DNA of 64,000 bases, from the NCBI RefSeq assembly GCF_023091745.1, contig NC_068933.1, forward strand, positions 15,132,001-15,196,000, given 5' to 3'. The notes under the pieces are model-generated. The model was not told the DNA's origin, ran no database searches, and saw nothing but the letters and a program-made list of their open reading frames with translations. The DNA comes from Budorcas taxicolor. Its lineage: Eukaryota; Chordata; Mammalia; Artiodactyla; Bovidae. Of the stretch, positions 23,033 to 34,229 are shown piece after piece (position 1 is the first letter of the stretch; each line of letters opens with the position of its first letter). The translations under genes and the position numbers were made by a program.

Positions 23033-23262
23033 TACCTGTGCACTAAGTCACTTCAGTCAAGTTTGACTCTTTGTGACTCCATGGACTCTAGCCCACCAGG
23101 CTTCTCTGCCCGTGGGATTTCCCAGGCAAGAATAATGGAGTGGGATGCCATTTCCTACTCCAGATCTTTCCCACCCAGGGATAGAACCCGCGTCTCCTAT
23201 GTCTCTTGCCTTGGCAGGCAGTTTTTCTTTTTTACCACTAACGCCACCTGGGAAGCCCTTAT
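23033..23262 (-). mobile_element. Bov-tA SINE
   Basis: Body TTGACTCTTTGTGACTCCAT and head ACGCCACCTGGGAAGCCC. A T-rich expansion (TTTTTCTTTTTT) interrupts the tRNA part. Confidence 0.9.
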
Positions 23263-23408
23263 GTAATCTATGATAATATAACTATATTAAACTTCTATTT
23301 TTTAAAAAACAAAGAAATCTAAAAGTGAAAATATTATGTAAAGGCCCCCAATCCAATGGGTCATCTAAAAGTGTATATGAAAAGATAATTCGTCAGTATA
23401 CTCAAAGT

Positions 23409-23623
23409 GTTAGTGAAAGTGTTAGTCGCTCAGTCGTGTCCAACTCTTTGCGACCCCATGAACTGTAACCTGCACCAGGCTTCTCTGTCCATGGAATTCT
23501 CCAGGCAAGAATGCTGAGTGGGTTGCCATGACCTCCTGCAGGGGATCTTGCCCACCCAGGGATCGAACTCAAGTCTCCTGCATTGCAGGCAGATTCTTTA
23601 CTGTCTGAGCCACCAGGGAACCC
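23409..23623 (-). mobile_element. Bov-tA SINE
   Basis: Complete Bov-tA flanked by a 15-bp duplication CAGTATACYCAAAGT at 23394-23408 and 23624-23638. Confidence 0.94.
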
Positions 23624-23849
23624 CAGTATACCCAAAGTATTGTTTAATTTTGATTGGAGTAATTGTACTTCCCTCAAATTCAGTCTGTAAACTTATGTTT
23701 TTGACACACGGGTGGCGAGTGTAACAGAAACCTAGGAGCTGAGACTGTCCTGTGTGAGCCGTGCAAGAGGACCCCTGAACAGGATGAAACTGGGTATAGG
23801 AGAAAGAGGAGGGGTGGGTGTGCAGTGAACATCTTAATTGTCCAGGTGC

Positions 23850-24045
23850 TACGGTGATTGCTTTATCCCTGTCCTTTTCATCCCCATGGCAAGCCCATCA
23901 GATTGCTCTTTTTCTTCTCAATTTTTTTTTTTTTTTTCTGGTAAAGAAGTAATTTCTTAGAAGTTACTTGCATAGATCACATAGCTAATAAGTGATACAG
24001 CTGTGATCACAAACCCAGGTCTGCCTGACTCCAGGGTGTGGCTGG
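23850..24045 (-). repeat. MIR SINE, ancient, interrupted by poly-T
   Basis: Reverse MIR: TTTATCCCTGTCCTTTTCATCCCC, then AGTTACTTGCATAGATCACATAGCTAATAAGTG, then AACCCAGGTCTGCCTGACTCCAG. An 18-bp T run (about 23921-23938) splits it. Confidence 0.7.
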
Positions 24046-24544
24046 TGTAGGTCTGAAGACCAGGATAGTCTGAGGGGGGGTCCTGCCTAGGCTCCATGTG
24101 GAATCAGACATTTCTTGTGTTATATTCCAGGATGCTCTGATTCCCAAGGAGAAGGGGAGGGACAAGGGAGGAGAAGTATGAAATGCTTAAAAAGCCCAAG
24201 GATGAGTGTCTTGGACTTCATGCCCTATACAACAGGGCTGTCTCACTTCAGATAAGAAGAGCTAGAGTATGCCTTATTAGCAGCCTAATCTATTTGTATG
24301 TGGTTTTAAGACTCAGAGAGGGGACAGATTCAGGAAGCAGAAAGCAAAGTTGACTAGCCCAGAAATCGTGTAAATCGCAAAACCTGGGTTGGAACTACTT
24401 TGTCCACAGTGGCAGGTTATATAAAATCCTAGAGGATAGGTGTTTTCTGGTCCCAAACAGTTCTTTCATCCTTTCTTCCTTCCCTACTTCTCTTTCTGTC
24501 TTTAAAGGAAGAATATGTGTTTAAGTCTAAGACCCCCTCAGTCA

Positions 24545-24955
24545 GTGGTTCTGAATTTTGATGCGCATTAAGAGAGCCTGGGGGGCTTCCCTGGTAGCTC
24601 AGATGGTAAAGAATCTGCCTGCAACATGGGAGGCCTGGGTTCTGTCCCTGGCTTGGGAAGATCTCCTGGAGGAGGGCATGGCAACCCACTCCGGTATTCC
24701 TGCCTGGAGAATCCCCATGGACAGAGGAGCCTGGCAGGCTACAGTCCATGGGGTCTCAAAGTGTTGGACACGACTGAACAACTCAGCTGTTGAACTCAGT
24801 TGTTCAGTTGTGTCCAACTCAGCACAGCACATTGCACAAGACAGCCTGGGTGCTTATCAGAGATGTGGACTCCTGGGCTCCACTCTACAGAGATCTGAAT
24901 TCAGTTGCTCGGGCCAAAATCCACTGTGGGTGGTCTGTGGACCACACATTAAGAA
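24545..24955 (+). mobile_element. hAT-Charlie MITE (MER20/MER58-like) split by a Bov-tA
   Basis: CAGTGGTTCTGAATTTTGATGCGCATTAAGAG opens the element. It resumes after the SINE with GTGGACTCCTGGGCTCCACTCTACAGAGATCTGAATTCAG and ends near GGACCACACATTAAGAA. This is the layout of non-autonomous hAT elements; subfamily uncertain. Confidence 0.6.
24582..24838 (+). mobile_element. Bov-tA SINE nested in a hAT MITE
   Basis: Head GGGCTTCCCTGGTAGCTCAG, body GGAGAATCCCCATGGACAGAG, and an extended tail holding the near-inverted GAACAACTCAGCTGTTGAACTCAGTTGTTC. Flanking AGMAGCCTGGG sequences (left about 24571, right about 24840) look like the target-site duplication. Confidence 0.9.
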
Positions 24956-25282
24956 AAAGTAAATCAACGCATAGGATTCTAAAATCTTATACTGTGGCTT
25001 CATATGTGTGGTTCATCCTTTCGGAAATGTCCTCTTTTCTCTATCACAGACTACTGCCTTTCCACATTTTATGGGAAGACTCGATTGGCCACCAGTATCT
25101 ACCCCGAACATTTTCTTGACTTAACTCTTATTTCTCATCAATATATCCTGATTTTGAATTTAGTTCTTCTCCAGTATAACCAAGCGCCTGCTAACGTGAT
25201 GGATGCTGGGGTTAAACACAGGGACAAGGGATGAGTCTGGATTTTGACAGGCACATAATCTTCCAAGGATGATGTTTTATTT

Positions 25283-25422
25283 TTATTCTTTACTTTTATT
25301 TATTTATTTATTTTTTGGCTGCTTGGCATGTGGGATCTTAGTTCCCTGACGAGGGATCAAGAATTTCCCTGCATTGGAAGCATAGTCTTAACCACTGGCC
25401 CACCAGCGGAGTCCCAAGGTTG
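25283..25422 (-). mobile_element. CHR-type tRNA-Glu SINE
   Basis: Reverse orientation: TGGGATCTTAGTTCCCTGAC, then GCATTGGAAGCATAGTCTTAACCACTGG, then CCACCAGCGGAGTCCC. This is the older cetartiodactyl SINE family. An imperfect duplication, CCAAGGWTGA, flanks it (about 25263 and 25414). Confidence 0.85.
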
Positions 25423-25559
25423 ACATTTTCCTGAGAGTTATTTTGCATTCCCAACAAGACAATAGGTTCCTCCAGGGCAGGTGTCCTATTTCATTGGAAT
25501 TTACCAAAACTGCCATCTAGTACAGGGCTTTGAGGAGGTGGTCGGTAATTACCGGTAAG

Positions 25560-25706
25560 TGTGCCGTGCTGTGCTAAGTCGCTTTAGTCGTCTCCGACTC
25601 TTTGTGACCCCATGGACTGTAGCCCGCCAGACTCCTCTGTCCACGGGATTCTCCAGGCAAGAATACTGGAGTGAGTTGCCGTGCCCTCCTCCAGGGGATC
25701 TTCCAT
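25560..25706 (-). mobile_element. Bov-A/Bov-tA fragment
   Basis: BovB-derived body (CTAAGTCGCTTTAGTCGTC to CCTCCAGGGGATCTTCC) lacking the tRNA head. The 173-codon frame that begins in it (25671-26192, +) has no family similarity and is not annotated as a gene. Confidence 0.9.
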
Positions 25707-26600
25707 AGGCAGAAGCAGGTTTTGGTCTTGACTGGAATTGGTTGGATTAGGGAAGCTCATTGTTCCTTCTTGACTCTCCCTTCCACAATAGTCCTACCAA
25801 GAAGCACCTTTCCTGACAGCTTCTGTTATGCTCATTGTTCACAAGGGTTTCAGCTCCCCCAGCCCTACCTTGCTGGTGCTGTATTTGCGTGTCTTTGCTG
25901 GTATGGGCCACACAAACCAACTTACCCAGGGGCCCGGGCAGCCAGCCAGTGCTCCCAAGCCCTTCCCTGCATTGTATCTGACTTCCTCTTTGGTAAGAGC
26001 CCGTGTGATTTTCATGCTTTGGAGGATTTGGGCCCTTGTGAAATCTCTTCTGGAGAATTAACCACACTGAATTCCATGCTCTGTGCCTGCCCTCGGTGCT
26101 GGCAGGAGCCTCCATTGTTTCATTCCCACGTCGTCACACTCCTTGGGACCATGCGATGGTTCAGCTCAAGTTCATTTGGTATTCCCCTCTGAAATGTCAC
26201 TGAGTTTTCCCACTGTTTGTACTGAATTAACTAATAACAATCAAGAGACTCATCAGTATGCTGGAAATGAGAACTGAGGCACTGTGGACTGAGCAGCAAA
26301 TAGGGGCGACTTCTGGGTACCAGCCTCTTTTACTGCTGGTGGCTGCCATTTGCATGCTAGGCCTTTGCAAATTGCAGTGTCAGAGAGAGAAAGAGAGAGT
26401 TGGTCAGAGGATGAGAGTTTTTTTATCATGTTTTCCCATTGCAGCCGCTTATCTGGGGTATTTCCATCCTTACTAGATTGTCCTGTGGGTGGACTTGAAG
26501 CTGAGTGAGGGCAGGTTGCTTCCTGGCACTGGCAGCTTGAGGAAGAAGCTTCTTTCTTTGTGGACTACTTACCTGTTTCTAGTTCTGCCAAAGTGAACTT
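25707..26600. other. Intergenic unique sequence
   Basis: GC content is moderate with long chance open frames on both strands. No domain, splice-site set or repeat recognised. Confidence 0.4.
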
Positions 26601-26614
26601 GATCTTGACCAGAA

Positions 26615-26825
26615 GAGCTACTATGGCATGTCAGGCATTGTGCTAAGCATTTAACAGGCTAGTTATTTCTGATTCCTAAGACAATCCTGCAGAATAGATA
26701 TTATTATGAAATTATTATTCAGAAATAGGGCCAGTGAGAAGATAAGGAAGCTACCTAAGATGTTATAGCTGATAAGTGGCAGAGTTGGATTCAAGCTTAG
26801 ATCTGTCCCTTTCTGCCACTTCCTG
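26615..26825 (-). repeat. MIR SINE, ancient
   Basis: Reverse MIR: GTCAGGCATTGTGCTAAGCATTTAAC, then AGAATAGATATTATTATGAAATT, then GATAAGTGGCAGAGTTGGATTCAAGC. Well preserved order. Confidence 0.85.
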
Positions 26826-26852
26826 CTTCTTCTATTATTTCACAGTGCTTTT

Positions 26853-27076
26853 TTTTTTTTTTTCTTTTTGGCTGTGCTGGATTTTTGCTGCGGTGCACAG
26901 GCTTTCTCTCTAGTTAGGGAGCCCCTGGCTCTAGAGCATGGGTTCGGTAGTTGTGGTGCATGGGCTTAGCTGCCCTGGAGCAGGTGGGATCTTAGTTCCC
27001 TGACTAGGGACAAAACCCATGTCTCCTGCGTTTGGAAGGCAGATTCTTAGCCACTGGACCACCAGGGAAGTTCCTT
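26853..27076 (-). mobile_element. CHR-type tRNA-Glu SINE
   Basis: T-rich tail at left, TTGGCTGTGCTGGATTTTTGC body with GTTGTGGTGCATGGGCTTAG, then GGATCTTAGTTCCCTGACTA and head ACCACCAGGGAAGTTCC. Confidence 0.9.
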
Positions 27077-28266
27077 CATGTTGCCTCTTAATGCACATTT
27101 GCTAAGGTTTATCCACCCCAGACAGCCTCTAACAACCTCTCCTGGCTATTCAGTGCCATGGTTTGAGGTCTTTTAGAAGCCAGAAGCTTGTTTTCCCTGG
27201 GGACCTAGGTGGAGTCACAAATCCCAGTGGAAAAGGACTCCTCAGAAAGTTGGCGTTGATCTTGCTCACCGCAACCTGTTCTTGATGTTTCAGGGTCCCT
27301 AGAAGTTCCTGCCTAAATGGGTCTTGGGAAATCAAAGACCTGATCTTCAGTCAAATGGTATTTTACTTGGTAGGGTTAACTGCCCTCAGATTCTATCTAG
27401 ATTTCTCTTTAAACACGCTTACGAGCCATTAGAAGAGCCAAGGTAATAGTTATAATAGAAATACATTAGAACTCATGCTTCGGTAACAGAGACCATGTGT
27501 TTTGGAGCTTTTCTGTTTGGAGTCATTTTATCATCACTATAAAAACATTTCAGATGAGAACAGAGTGAGTGGAAACCCTGGGGAAATGTACAGGGAGCTC
27601 TAGACTTGGATGGCTGGATGCCTGGCCTGGATTTAGTCACCCAGAAGGTTTGAAGGGAAGCACTAAAGCTAGAATTTAATCTATCACAGACGCCTTGGCC
27701 ATCTCCTTGAGCGTTTCCACCTGCTTCACCACTGGGCCGCGTGACTGGTGTCTGAACAAATAAAACGTGTGTGTTCTGTACTTGGTATATCAGTTTAGTC
27801 CAGATAGAACTAGATTCCATACACAGTCATCTTACTGGCCCCATGTTTTCTTTTCTTAAAATTCTTGAAGACTTTTAAGATGAAAAACGGGGACAATAAC
27901 TAGTGAGTAATTACTATATATAGTCTGTTTATATTATTTGGACAATGTTATTGCTGTTCTAGAATAATGGGCTCAGCCTCCACTTGTGTCGAGTGGAGGG
28001 AAATGAGTACTTCTGTCCCATTTGTTCCAGTTTTCTGGTCACACAAAGAGAATGAACATTTCAGGTTCCAAGTCCTGGCCAAGCAGTTGTAGTTGGAGGA
28101 AAGCCTTCTCACTACAGGAAGACCATCTGCAAAGCACACACACTTGCTCTTCCTCCAGGATAATGAAACCTTTAAGTTTTATATGTAGAACTGGATGCTC
28201 TTGGTACAAACTAAAACCAATTCAGTGAAGGCTCTGGTCTACTTATTCCATTAAAATTGTGCATCT

Positions 28267-28909
28267 GTTCAGTTCAGTCCAGTCCAGTCGCCCAGTCGTG
28301 TCCGATTCTTTGCGACCCCATGAATTGCAGCACGCCAAGCCTCCCTGTCCATCACCAACTCCCGGAGTTCACTCAGACTCACGTCCATCAAGTCCGTGAT
28401 GCCATCCAGACTCATCCTCAGTCGTCCCCTTCTCCTCCTGCCCCCAATCCCTCCCAGCATCAAAGTCTTTTCCAATGAGGCAACTCTTCGCATGAGGTGG
28501 CCAAAGTACTGGAGTTTCAGCTTTAGCATCATTCCTTCCAAAGAAATCCCTGGGTTGATCTCCTTCAGAATGGACTGGCTGGATCTCCTTGCAGTCCAAG
28601 GGACTCTCAAGAGTCTTCTCCAACACCACAGTTCAAAAGCATCAGTTCTTCGGCGCTCAGCCTTCTTCACAGTCCAATTCTCACAGCCATACATGACCAC
28701 AGGAAAAACCATAGCCTTGACTACACAGACCTTAGTCAGCAAAGTAAAGTCTCTGCTTTTGAATATGCTATCTAGGTTGGTCATAACTTATCTTCCAAGG
28801 AGTAAGCGTCTTTTAATTTCATGGCTGCAATCACCATCTGCAGTGATTTTGGAGCCCCCAAAAATAAAGTCTGACACTGTTTCCACTGTTTCTCCATCTG
28901 TTTCCCATG
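28267..28909 (-). mobile_element. BovB LINE, 3' part, 5'-truncated
   Basis: Minus-strand BovB from the GTTCAGTTCAGT 3' end into the reverse transcriptase C-terminal region. Frames read VMYGCENWTVKKAERRRTDA and FELWCWRRLLRVPWTARRSS. The internal CTCAGTCG-type 3' end is shared with Bov-tA bodies. Possible 7-bp duplication ATCTGTT (28263-28269 and 28911-28917). Not a host gene. Confidence 0.93.
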
Positions 28910-29095
28910 GATCTGTTAGATCCTGTCATGGAATTTTCTGGATTTTTTTCCTGGCATGTATCACTGGAAGCTCCTGAGTTTCTTCAAAAGCTCCCTTCCA
29001 TAATTGCCTCTTAAATGTCAGTGGTTCCAGGATCATCTCATGTTCTGGCATCTCACTGCGAGGTTTCATAAAAGCCTGCAGCTACTTAAAGTCTG

Positions 29096-29290
29096 GGGAC
29101 TTCCCTGCGGTCCAGTGGTTAAGACGTCATCTGCCATGCCGGGGGTGTGGGTTCAATCCCTGGTTGGGGAACTAAGACCCTACATGCCAAAAAAACAGGA
29201 CATAAAACAGAGGCAAGGTTCTAACGAACACAATAAGGGCTTTAAAAATAGCCTATGTTAAAAAAAAAAACACACCTTAAAAAAAAATTC
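29096..29290 (+). mobile_element. CHR-type tRNA-Glu SINE
   Basis: GGGGACTTCCCTGCGGTCCAG head with CAGTGGTTAAGACG, then GTTCAATCCCTGGTTGGGGA, a long tail with GGGCTTTAAAAATAG and A runs. Confidence 0.9.
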
Positions 29291-29299
29291 TGGATGGCT

Positions 29300-30080
29300 G
29301 TCTGGCTTCACTTATCAGCCAGCAAGGAGGCAGAGGGCCTGGAGAAGGGCTCCGCAGAGCTGGAAACCTGGGGAAGGGAGTGACCGGAAACCAGAGGCAG
29401 AGGAGGAACAGGAGGAACCCAAGAGGCTGCGGCAAGAGACGGATACCCTCTGTGTACATTGCGGCCCCCGACCCCTTCAGGCCTCTGCACATAAGGAAAC
29501 TTTGGGGACCTTCTCGGCACGCATGGAAACTTTTCAGCTCTGTGAGGTCGGGCGCAGTAGTTTTCCAGCGAGGCCACGGGTTTGTGAGGTGCTAGGGGGA
29601 GGTCGCCGGAGGAAAAAGCAGTGCAGGTGCCACGAGGCCTGCGCCGAGGGCTGGGTGTGTCCTGACACGCGAGGAGGCTTCACCATGCGCCGCGGGCTCT
29701 CACAGGCGCAGCCTCTGCTCGAGCAGCCGCCGCCTGGTACCTGGTCCCGCCCCAGCGAGCATCTTGCAGTCTGAGCGCCAGGTGTGCAGGCGGCGCCCGA
29801 GAGGTCAGGTTGGCCGGGTCAAGGGTGAAACCGGTGTCTGTCTTCCGGGTGTGGTGCGCGGACAGCATCTTCTCGTGGCAGATGGGGACTCAACCCGCCT
29901 GGACGGCTCCTGAGCCTCTGGCCGGGTGACCTCCGAGTAGGAGCTGAGGGCCGGACAGCAGGGCGGCCAGGGAGACGCGGACCACTCGCCTGGTAACAGC
30001 TCAGGACCCGCCCCGCTCGGACCCAGGGCTTCTTGTCACCTGGGAGTCGGACACCCTCAGAGACCATGGAGGGCTCCTCA
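29300..30080. promoter_or_regulatory. Orphan CpG-rich block, candidate promoter or enhancer
   Basis: About 780 bp with much higher GC and CpG than its surroundings (for example GTCGGGCGCAGTAG, CTGCGCCGAGG, ACACGCGAGGAGG, CCATGCGCCGCGGGC). It lies about 7 kb upstream of PDLIM3 exon 1. It is not a recognised repeat. Overlapping open frames on both strands of 60-90 codons show no known domain. It could be an alternative PDLIM3 first exon, the start of a non-coding RNA, or an enhancer; the sequence alone does not decide. Confidence 0.5.
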
Positions 30081-30365
30081 CTGGTCAGGAGTTCTTGAGG
30101 GGCAGAGAGGGTCCTTGCTCGCCGAGCCTATCTACTGATAATGGCTATAGCCAGGTGGACGTTCTATGGTGTTTATCAAGCACTGGTGAGTCCTCAGACA
30201 TTGGTTTTCTAGGCTTCTCCGTCTGCCTCCAGCTTCTAAACCTGCCTGAGTGAGCCACCTAGTTCTTAACTAGCATGACTATGACTATTGCAGATGTCTG
30301 GGGTTGGTTGGTTGGTTTTACTCATTTTTAGCAGCAGTATCTAATTGAGTTTTTAATTCTATTCT

Positions 30366-30557
30366 ATTGTGTTTTTTGGCTGTGCTTGGGGTGTGTGAAC
30401 TCTCCAGCTGTGGCTTGTGGGCCCCGGAGCTCAGGAGTCTCAGCAGTTGTGGTGCATAGGGTTAGTTGTCCTGCTGGAGTGTGAGATTTCAGTTCCCTGA
30501 CTAAGGCTCAAACTTGGGTTCCCTAAGCTTAACCACTGGATCATCAGGGAAGTCCCC
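30366..30557 (-). mobile_element. CHR-type tRNA-Glu SINE
   Basis: TTTTTTGGCTGTGCTTGGGG, GCAGTTGTGGTGCATAGGGT, TTCAGTTCCCTGACTAAGGC and head GGATCATCAGGGAAGTCCCC. Confidence 0.85.
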
Positions 30558-30607
30558 TAGATCTCTGTTTTGTCTTTGTTTCTTGACTGCTTTCCTCTTG
30601 CCCTCTG

Positions 30608-30746
30608 CTGCTGCTAAGTCGCTTCAGTCGTGTCCAACTCTGTGCGAGACTCTGGGCTCCTATAGATGGCAGCCCACCAGGCTCCCCCGTCCCTGGGATT
30701 CTCCAGGCAAGAACACTGGAGTGGGTTGCCATTTCCTTCTCCAATG
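30608..30746 (-). mobile_element. Bov-A monomer
   Basis: A single Bov-A unit (CTGCTGCTAAGTCGCTTCAG to CCATTTCCTTCTCCAATG) flanked by a perfect 11-bp duplication CTTGCCCTCTG at 30597-30607 and 30747-30757. Confidence 0.93.
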
Positions 30747-31108
30747 CTTGCCCTCTGGGCCCCTATAAAAATCTACTTTCAGTCCCCAAGAAGAGTCTTT
30801 ATTTTGAGCTAGAATGATACTGGCTAGTCCACACAAATGTTTACTAACCATGGTACTGGGAGGTAGCAACATCCTTTTTGTTTAGAGAACATTAACAGGG
30901 ACAGGGGTTAATGGGCTGGAGTGGCTTGGGAGCCTCCTTCCAAATATTTTTTATAGAAAAAGATATATACTGTATATGCCTTTGTAGTTTATGGTGGGTG
31001 GGGATGGTCCAACTTCGTCTTTGTCTCATTCACTCACCTTCACTCCTCTCTTGGTCTCAGTCCCCAGTTCAACTTAAACCCTTTCCTATGTATCTAATCA
31101 ACTTCCCT

Positions 31109-31437
31109 GGCTTCCCTGGTGCTTCAGTGGTAAGGAATCCTCCTGCAATGCAGGAGATACAGGTTTGATCCCTGGGTTGGGAAGATCCCTTGGGGAAGGA
31201 AATGGCAACTCACTCTAGTATTCTTGCCAGAAAATCCCATTAACAGAGGCGACCAGCAGGCTACAGTTCATGGGGTCACAAGAATTGGACACGACTCAGA
31301 GACTAAGGAAATAGCAACCCACTCCAGTGTTCTTGCTTAGAGAATCCCAGAGCCTGGTGGGCTGTCGTCTATGGGGTCGCACAGAGTGGGACATGACTGA
31401 AGTGACTTAGCAGCAGCAGCAGCGACTAAACCGCCAC
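31109..31437 (+). mobile_element. Bov-tA followed by an extra Bov-A unit
   Basis: A Bov-tA head and body (about 31109-31300) run straight into a second headless Bov-A monomer (GGAAATAGCAACCCACTCCAG to GACTTAGCAGCAGCAGC), then GCCACCACCACCACCAG. A tRNA plus dimer arrangement. Confidence 0.88.
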
Positions 31438-31582
31438 CACCACCACCAGTTTCTTAGGCCATGTTACTAACAGTTATGTGATTAATTACTTTCAGTCACT
31501 ATATGAGAACATAGAGTGACGGTGGGCAATAACACGTGGCTTTTGGTATAAGTCTTGCAGACTACTAAAAAAGATAGATGTT

Positions 31583-31781
31583 GAGACTTCCCAGGTGGTC
31601 TAGTAGTGAAAGACTTTGCCTTCCAATGTAGGGAATGTGAGTTTGATCCCTGATTGGGGAACCAGGATCCCACATGCCTCCAGGACAAAAAACTGGAACA
31701 TAAACCACAGAGGCAGTGTTGTAACAGATTCAGTAAAGACTTTAAAACGATCCACGTCAAAAAAAAATTTTTTTTTAAAGG
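31583..31781 (+). mobile_element. CHR-type tRNA-Glu SINE
   Basis: GAGACTTCCCAGGTGGTCTAG, TTTGATCCCTGATTGGGGAA, GGATCCCACATGCC, with a TTTAAAACGATCCACGTC tail and A/T runs. TAGATGTT at 31575-31582 and 31782-31789 is the likely duplication. Confidence 0.88.
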
Positions 31782-31992
31782 TAGATGTTTAAGAGATAAA
31801 TGTACAGAAGGACTACAGGCATCGTGACCGATATGTAAGGGGGGTGGAGTGGGGCCATGGGAATCATGGTTGACTCCTTCTGGGTAGGTAAGCCATGTTC
31901 TCAATGTGGAGCTGATTTCTGATCAGAGGCTTCTGAGATGGGTCAGTTTTTACCAAGTCTTTCAGATCATTCCTGAAATCTGAAAGAACCTA

Positions 31993-32212
31993 TGTATGTA
32001 TGAATGGATACTCCATTGTGTCCAACTCTTTGCGACCCCATGGACTGTAGCCCATGAGGCTCCTGTGTCCATGGGGTTCTCCAGGTAAGAATACCAGAGT
32101 GGGTTGCCATTTCCTCCTCCAGGGGATCTTCCTTATCTAGGGATTGAACCTGCATCTTCTGAGTCTCCTGCATTGCAGGCAGATTCTTTACCCACTGACC
32201 CACTGTGGAAGT
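31993..32212 (-). mobile_element. Bov-tA SINE
   Basis: Body TCCAACTCTTTGCGACCCCA and head GACCCACTGTGGAAGTCC. Tail TATGTATGTATGAATGG at left. Confidence 0.9.
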
Positions 32213-32858
32213 CCAAAAGAGCCTAGTGTACGCCTATAATTGCAAACAAAGCTCCCTGGTTATAGAGTGTTGGGTCAAGACCATGGTAAAGGTAGGCAAA
32301 GCCTGGGAAGTATTTGTGTACATGTGGTATCCCTGTGGTGCACTTATACATGTTGTCTATGCTTAGACAAGGAGGGGTTCACAGACAGTGTGCAGAGTTG
32401 CTCTAGACGTGACAGAGAATGCCTGTAAGCCCCTAAAGGGAGCTGAAAACTGAGGTGTCACCATAAACCAAGACAAATCTCCATACGGCCTCATAAGAGA
32501 TTAAAATTCTGGTCAGTACCCAGGCTTTTAAACTTACAGGAAGTGTTAGAGTGATAATAATATATAATTGAGTTTCAAAGCAAAACTGAAAGTCTGTCTC
32601 CCCTAATGAGCTATATATATTCTGTCATTACTTTCTTTTTCTGGATGTAAGAGCCATATATCGAAGTGTCTGCTAACCTTTTCCCTCAGAGAAAGGCAGG
32701 CTCAGATTGTCCAAAATTTGAATCCTCTGCCTCTTTCCCTTCCTCTCCCCTCCGTTCTGGTGAGGAGCACCTCCAGTGTTGCTAATCAAGGCTCAGACCT
32801 AGGTGTTGGCTCCCCTTCTCCTCGCAGCCACCTAATGAGCACTCCCCACATGTTGTAT

Positions 32859-33600
32859 GATTCCATTTATCTGAATATTCAGAACAGCCAAATACATAGA
32901 GACAGAAAGCAGATTAGTTGTGTCTGGGGCTGGAGACTATGGGAAATGGGGAGTGACTATTTCATGGGTGCAGGATTTCATTTTGGGGGAAATGAAAAGA
33001 TTCTGGAACTAGATTGTGGTTCCTGAGAGAGAATGCCCTCAGAGAATGCCCCTACTGCTACCAAATTGCAATCTGGACGAACTTGGAGGACATTATGTTA
33101 AAGTGACATAAACCGGTCACAAAAGGACAAATACTGTGTAACATTACTTAGACGTGTGTGTGTGAAAGTCGCTCAGTCATGTCTGACTCTTTTGTGACCC
33201 CATGTCTGACCCTTTTGTGACTCTTTTGTGACTCCAGGCCGGAATACTGGAGTGGGTAGCCTTTCCCTTCTCCAGGGGATCTTCCCAACCCAGGGATCAA
33301 ACCCAGGTCTCACACACTGCAGGAGGATTCTTTACCAGCTGAGCCATGAGGGCATAAGGGAAATTTAGATGAGGTGTCTGAAATAGTCAAACCCACAGAA
33401 ACTCATAGAAACAGGGGCCTGAGGGGAGGAGGAAATGAGGAACTGCTGTTCGGTGGGGGTAACATTTCAGTTATGTAAGGTGAATAAGTTTGGGGTCTGT
33501 TGTACAACACTGTGCCTCTAGTTAGCAGTTCCATACTGTACGCTTAAAACTTTGCTAAGAGGGTAGATCTCGTATTAAGTGTCCTTACCACACAAAAAAG
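32859..33600 (+). mobile_element. L1 3' end fragments, interrupted by a Bov-tA
   Basis: Two successive stretches match the mammalian L1 3' end: 32859-33010 (GTATGATTCCATTTATCTGAA, AGAGACAGAAAGCAGATTAG) and 33100-33600 (GACAAATACTGTGTAACATTAC, then after the SINE AGTCAAACCCACAGAAACTC and CATACTGTACGCTTAAAACTTTG). Plus orientation. Confidence 0.75.
33153..33355 (-). mobile_element. Bov-tA SINE with internal tandem expansion
   Basis: Nested in an L1 3' end. The motif GACYCTTTTGTGAC is repeated three times within 33184-33235, a local expansion of the usual GACTCTTTGTGACC. Confidence 0.9.
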
Positions 33601-34018
33601 TTAACTTGAATCATGAATGAGATCAGATCCATAATTCACATGTCATTACTCAGCTTACCAAAGATGATCAGCGAGGCAACTGGAGTCCTTCCATGCTTTT
33701 GATAAACTCTCCACCCTGATACTCAGCCGGAGTCTGTAGTCTTCTTTGAAGGTTTTCTGAATTCCTACATCAGGGAGTACTATCTTCTTGGAGCTGTTTG
33801 CTTGGAAGTTAATGAGGCACGTGAACTTGGTGAACATTTTCTGTTCTCAGGATAGTGAATGGTAGCATTATTCTTGGGGTCATCTATATTCTTAGAAATT
33901 AGAAGAGGTAGATATAATTATGCATTTCTTTAGGTGAAAAAATGAATTCCTTTCAAGAGGTCATGGTCTTTGGGGAGTTTTCTATCAATGGTTATGCGTT
34001 TTTGCTGTTCTGTACATA

Positions 34019-34226
34019 CATGCATGCTCAGTCATGTCCGACTCTTTTGTGACGCCATGGACTGTAGCCCACCAGGCTCATCTGTCCATGGGACTTCCCA
34101 GACAAGAATACTGGAGTGCACTGCCTTTTCTTCCTCCAGGGGATCGTTCCAACCCAAGGATCGAACTTGCATCTCCTGCATTGCAGGCAGATTCTTTACC
34201 AACTGCTGAACCATCAGGGAAATTCT
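34019..34226 (-). mobile_element. Bov-tA SINE
   Basis: Body and head, ending CTGAACCATCAGGGAAATTC. Flanking TACATACAT / CACATACAT sequences are a possible duplication. Confidence 0.9.
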
Positions 34227-34229
34227 CTG

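Noticed and set aside
25671..26192. 173-codon plus-strand open frame
   Set aside because: It starts inside a Bov-A fragment and runs into unique DNA with no domain, no conserved motif and no supporting splice pattern.
28269..28977. Overlapping open frames of 171 and 193 codons
   Set aside because: Sense and antisense readings of a BovB LINE fragment, not host genes.
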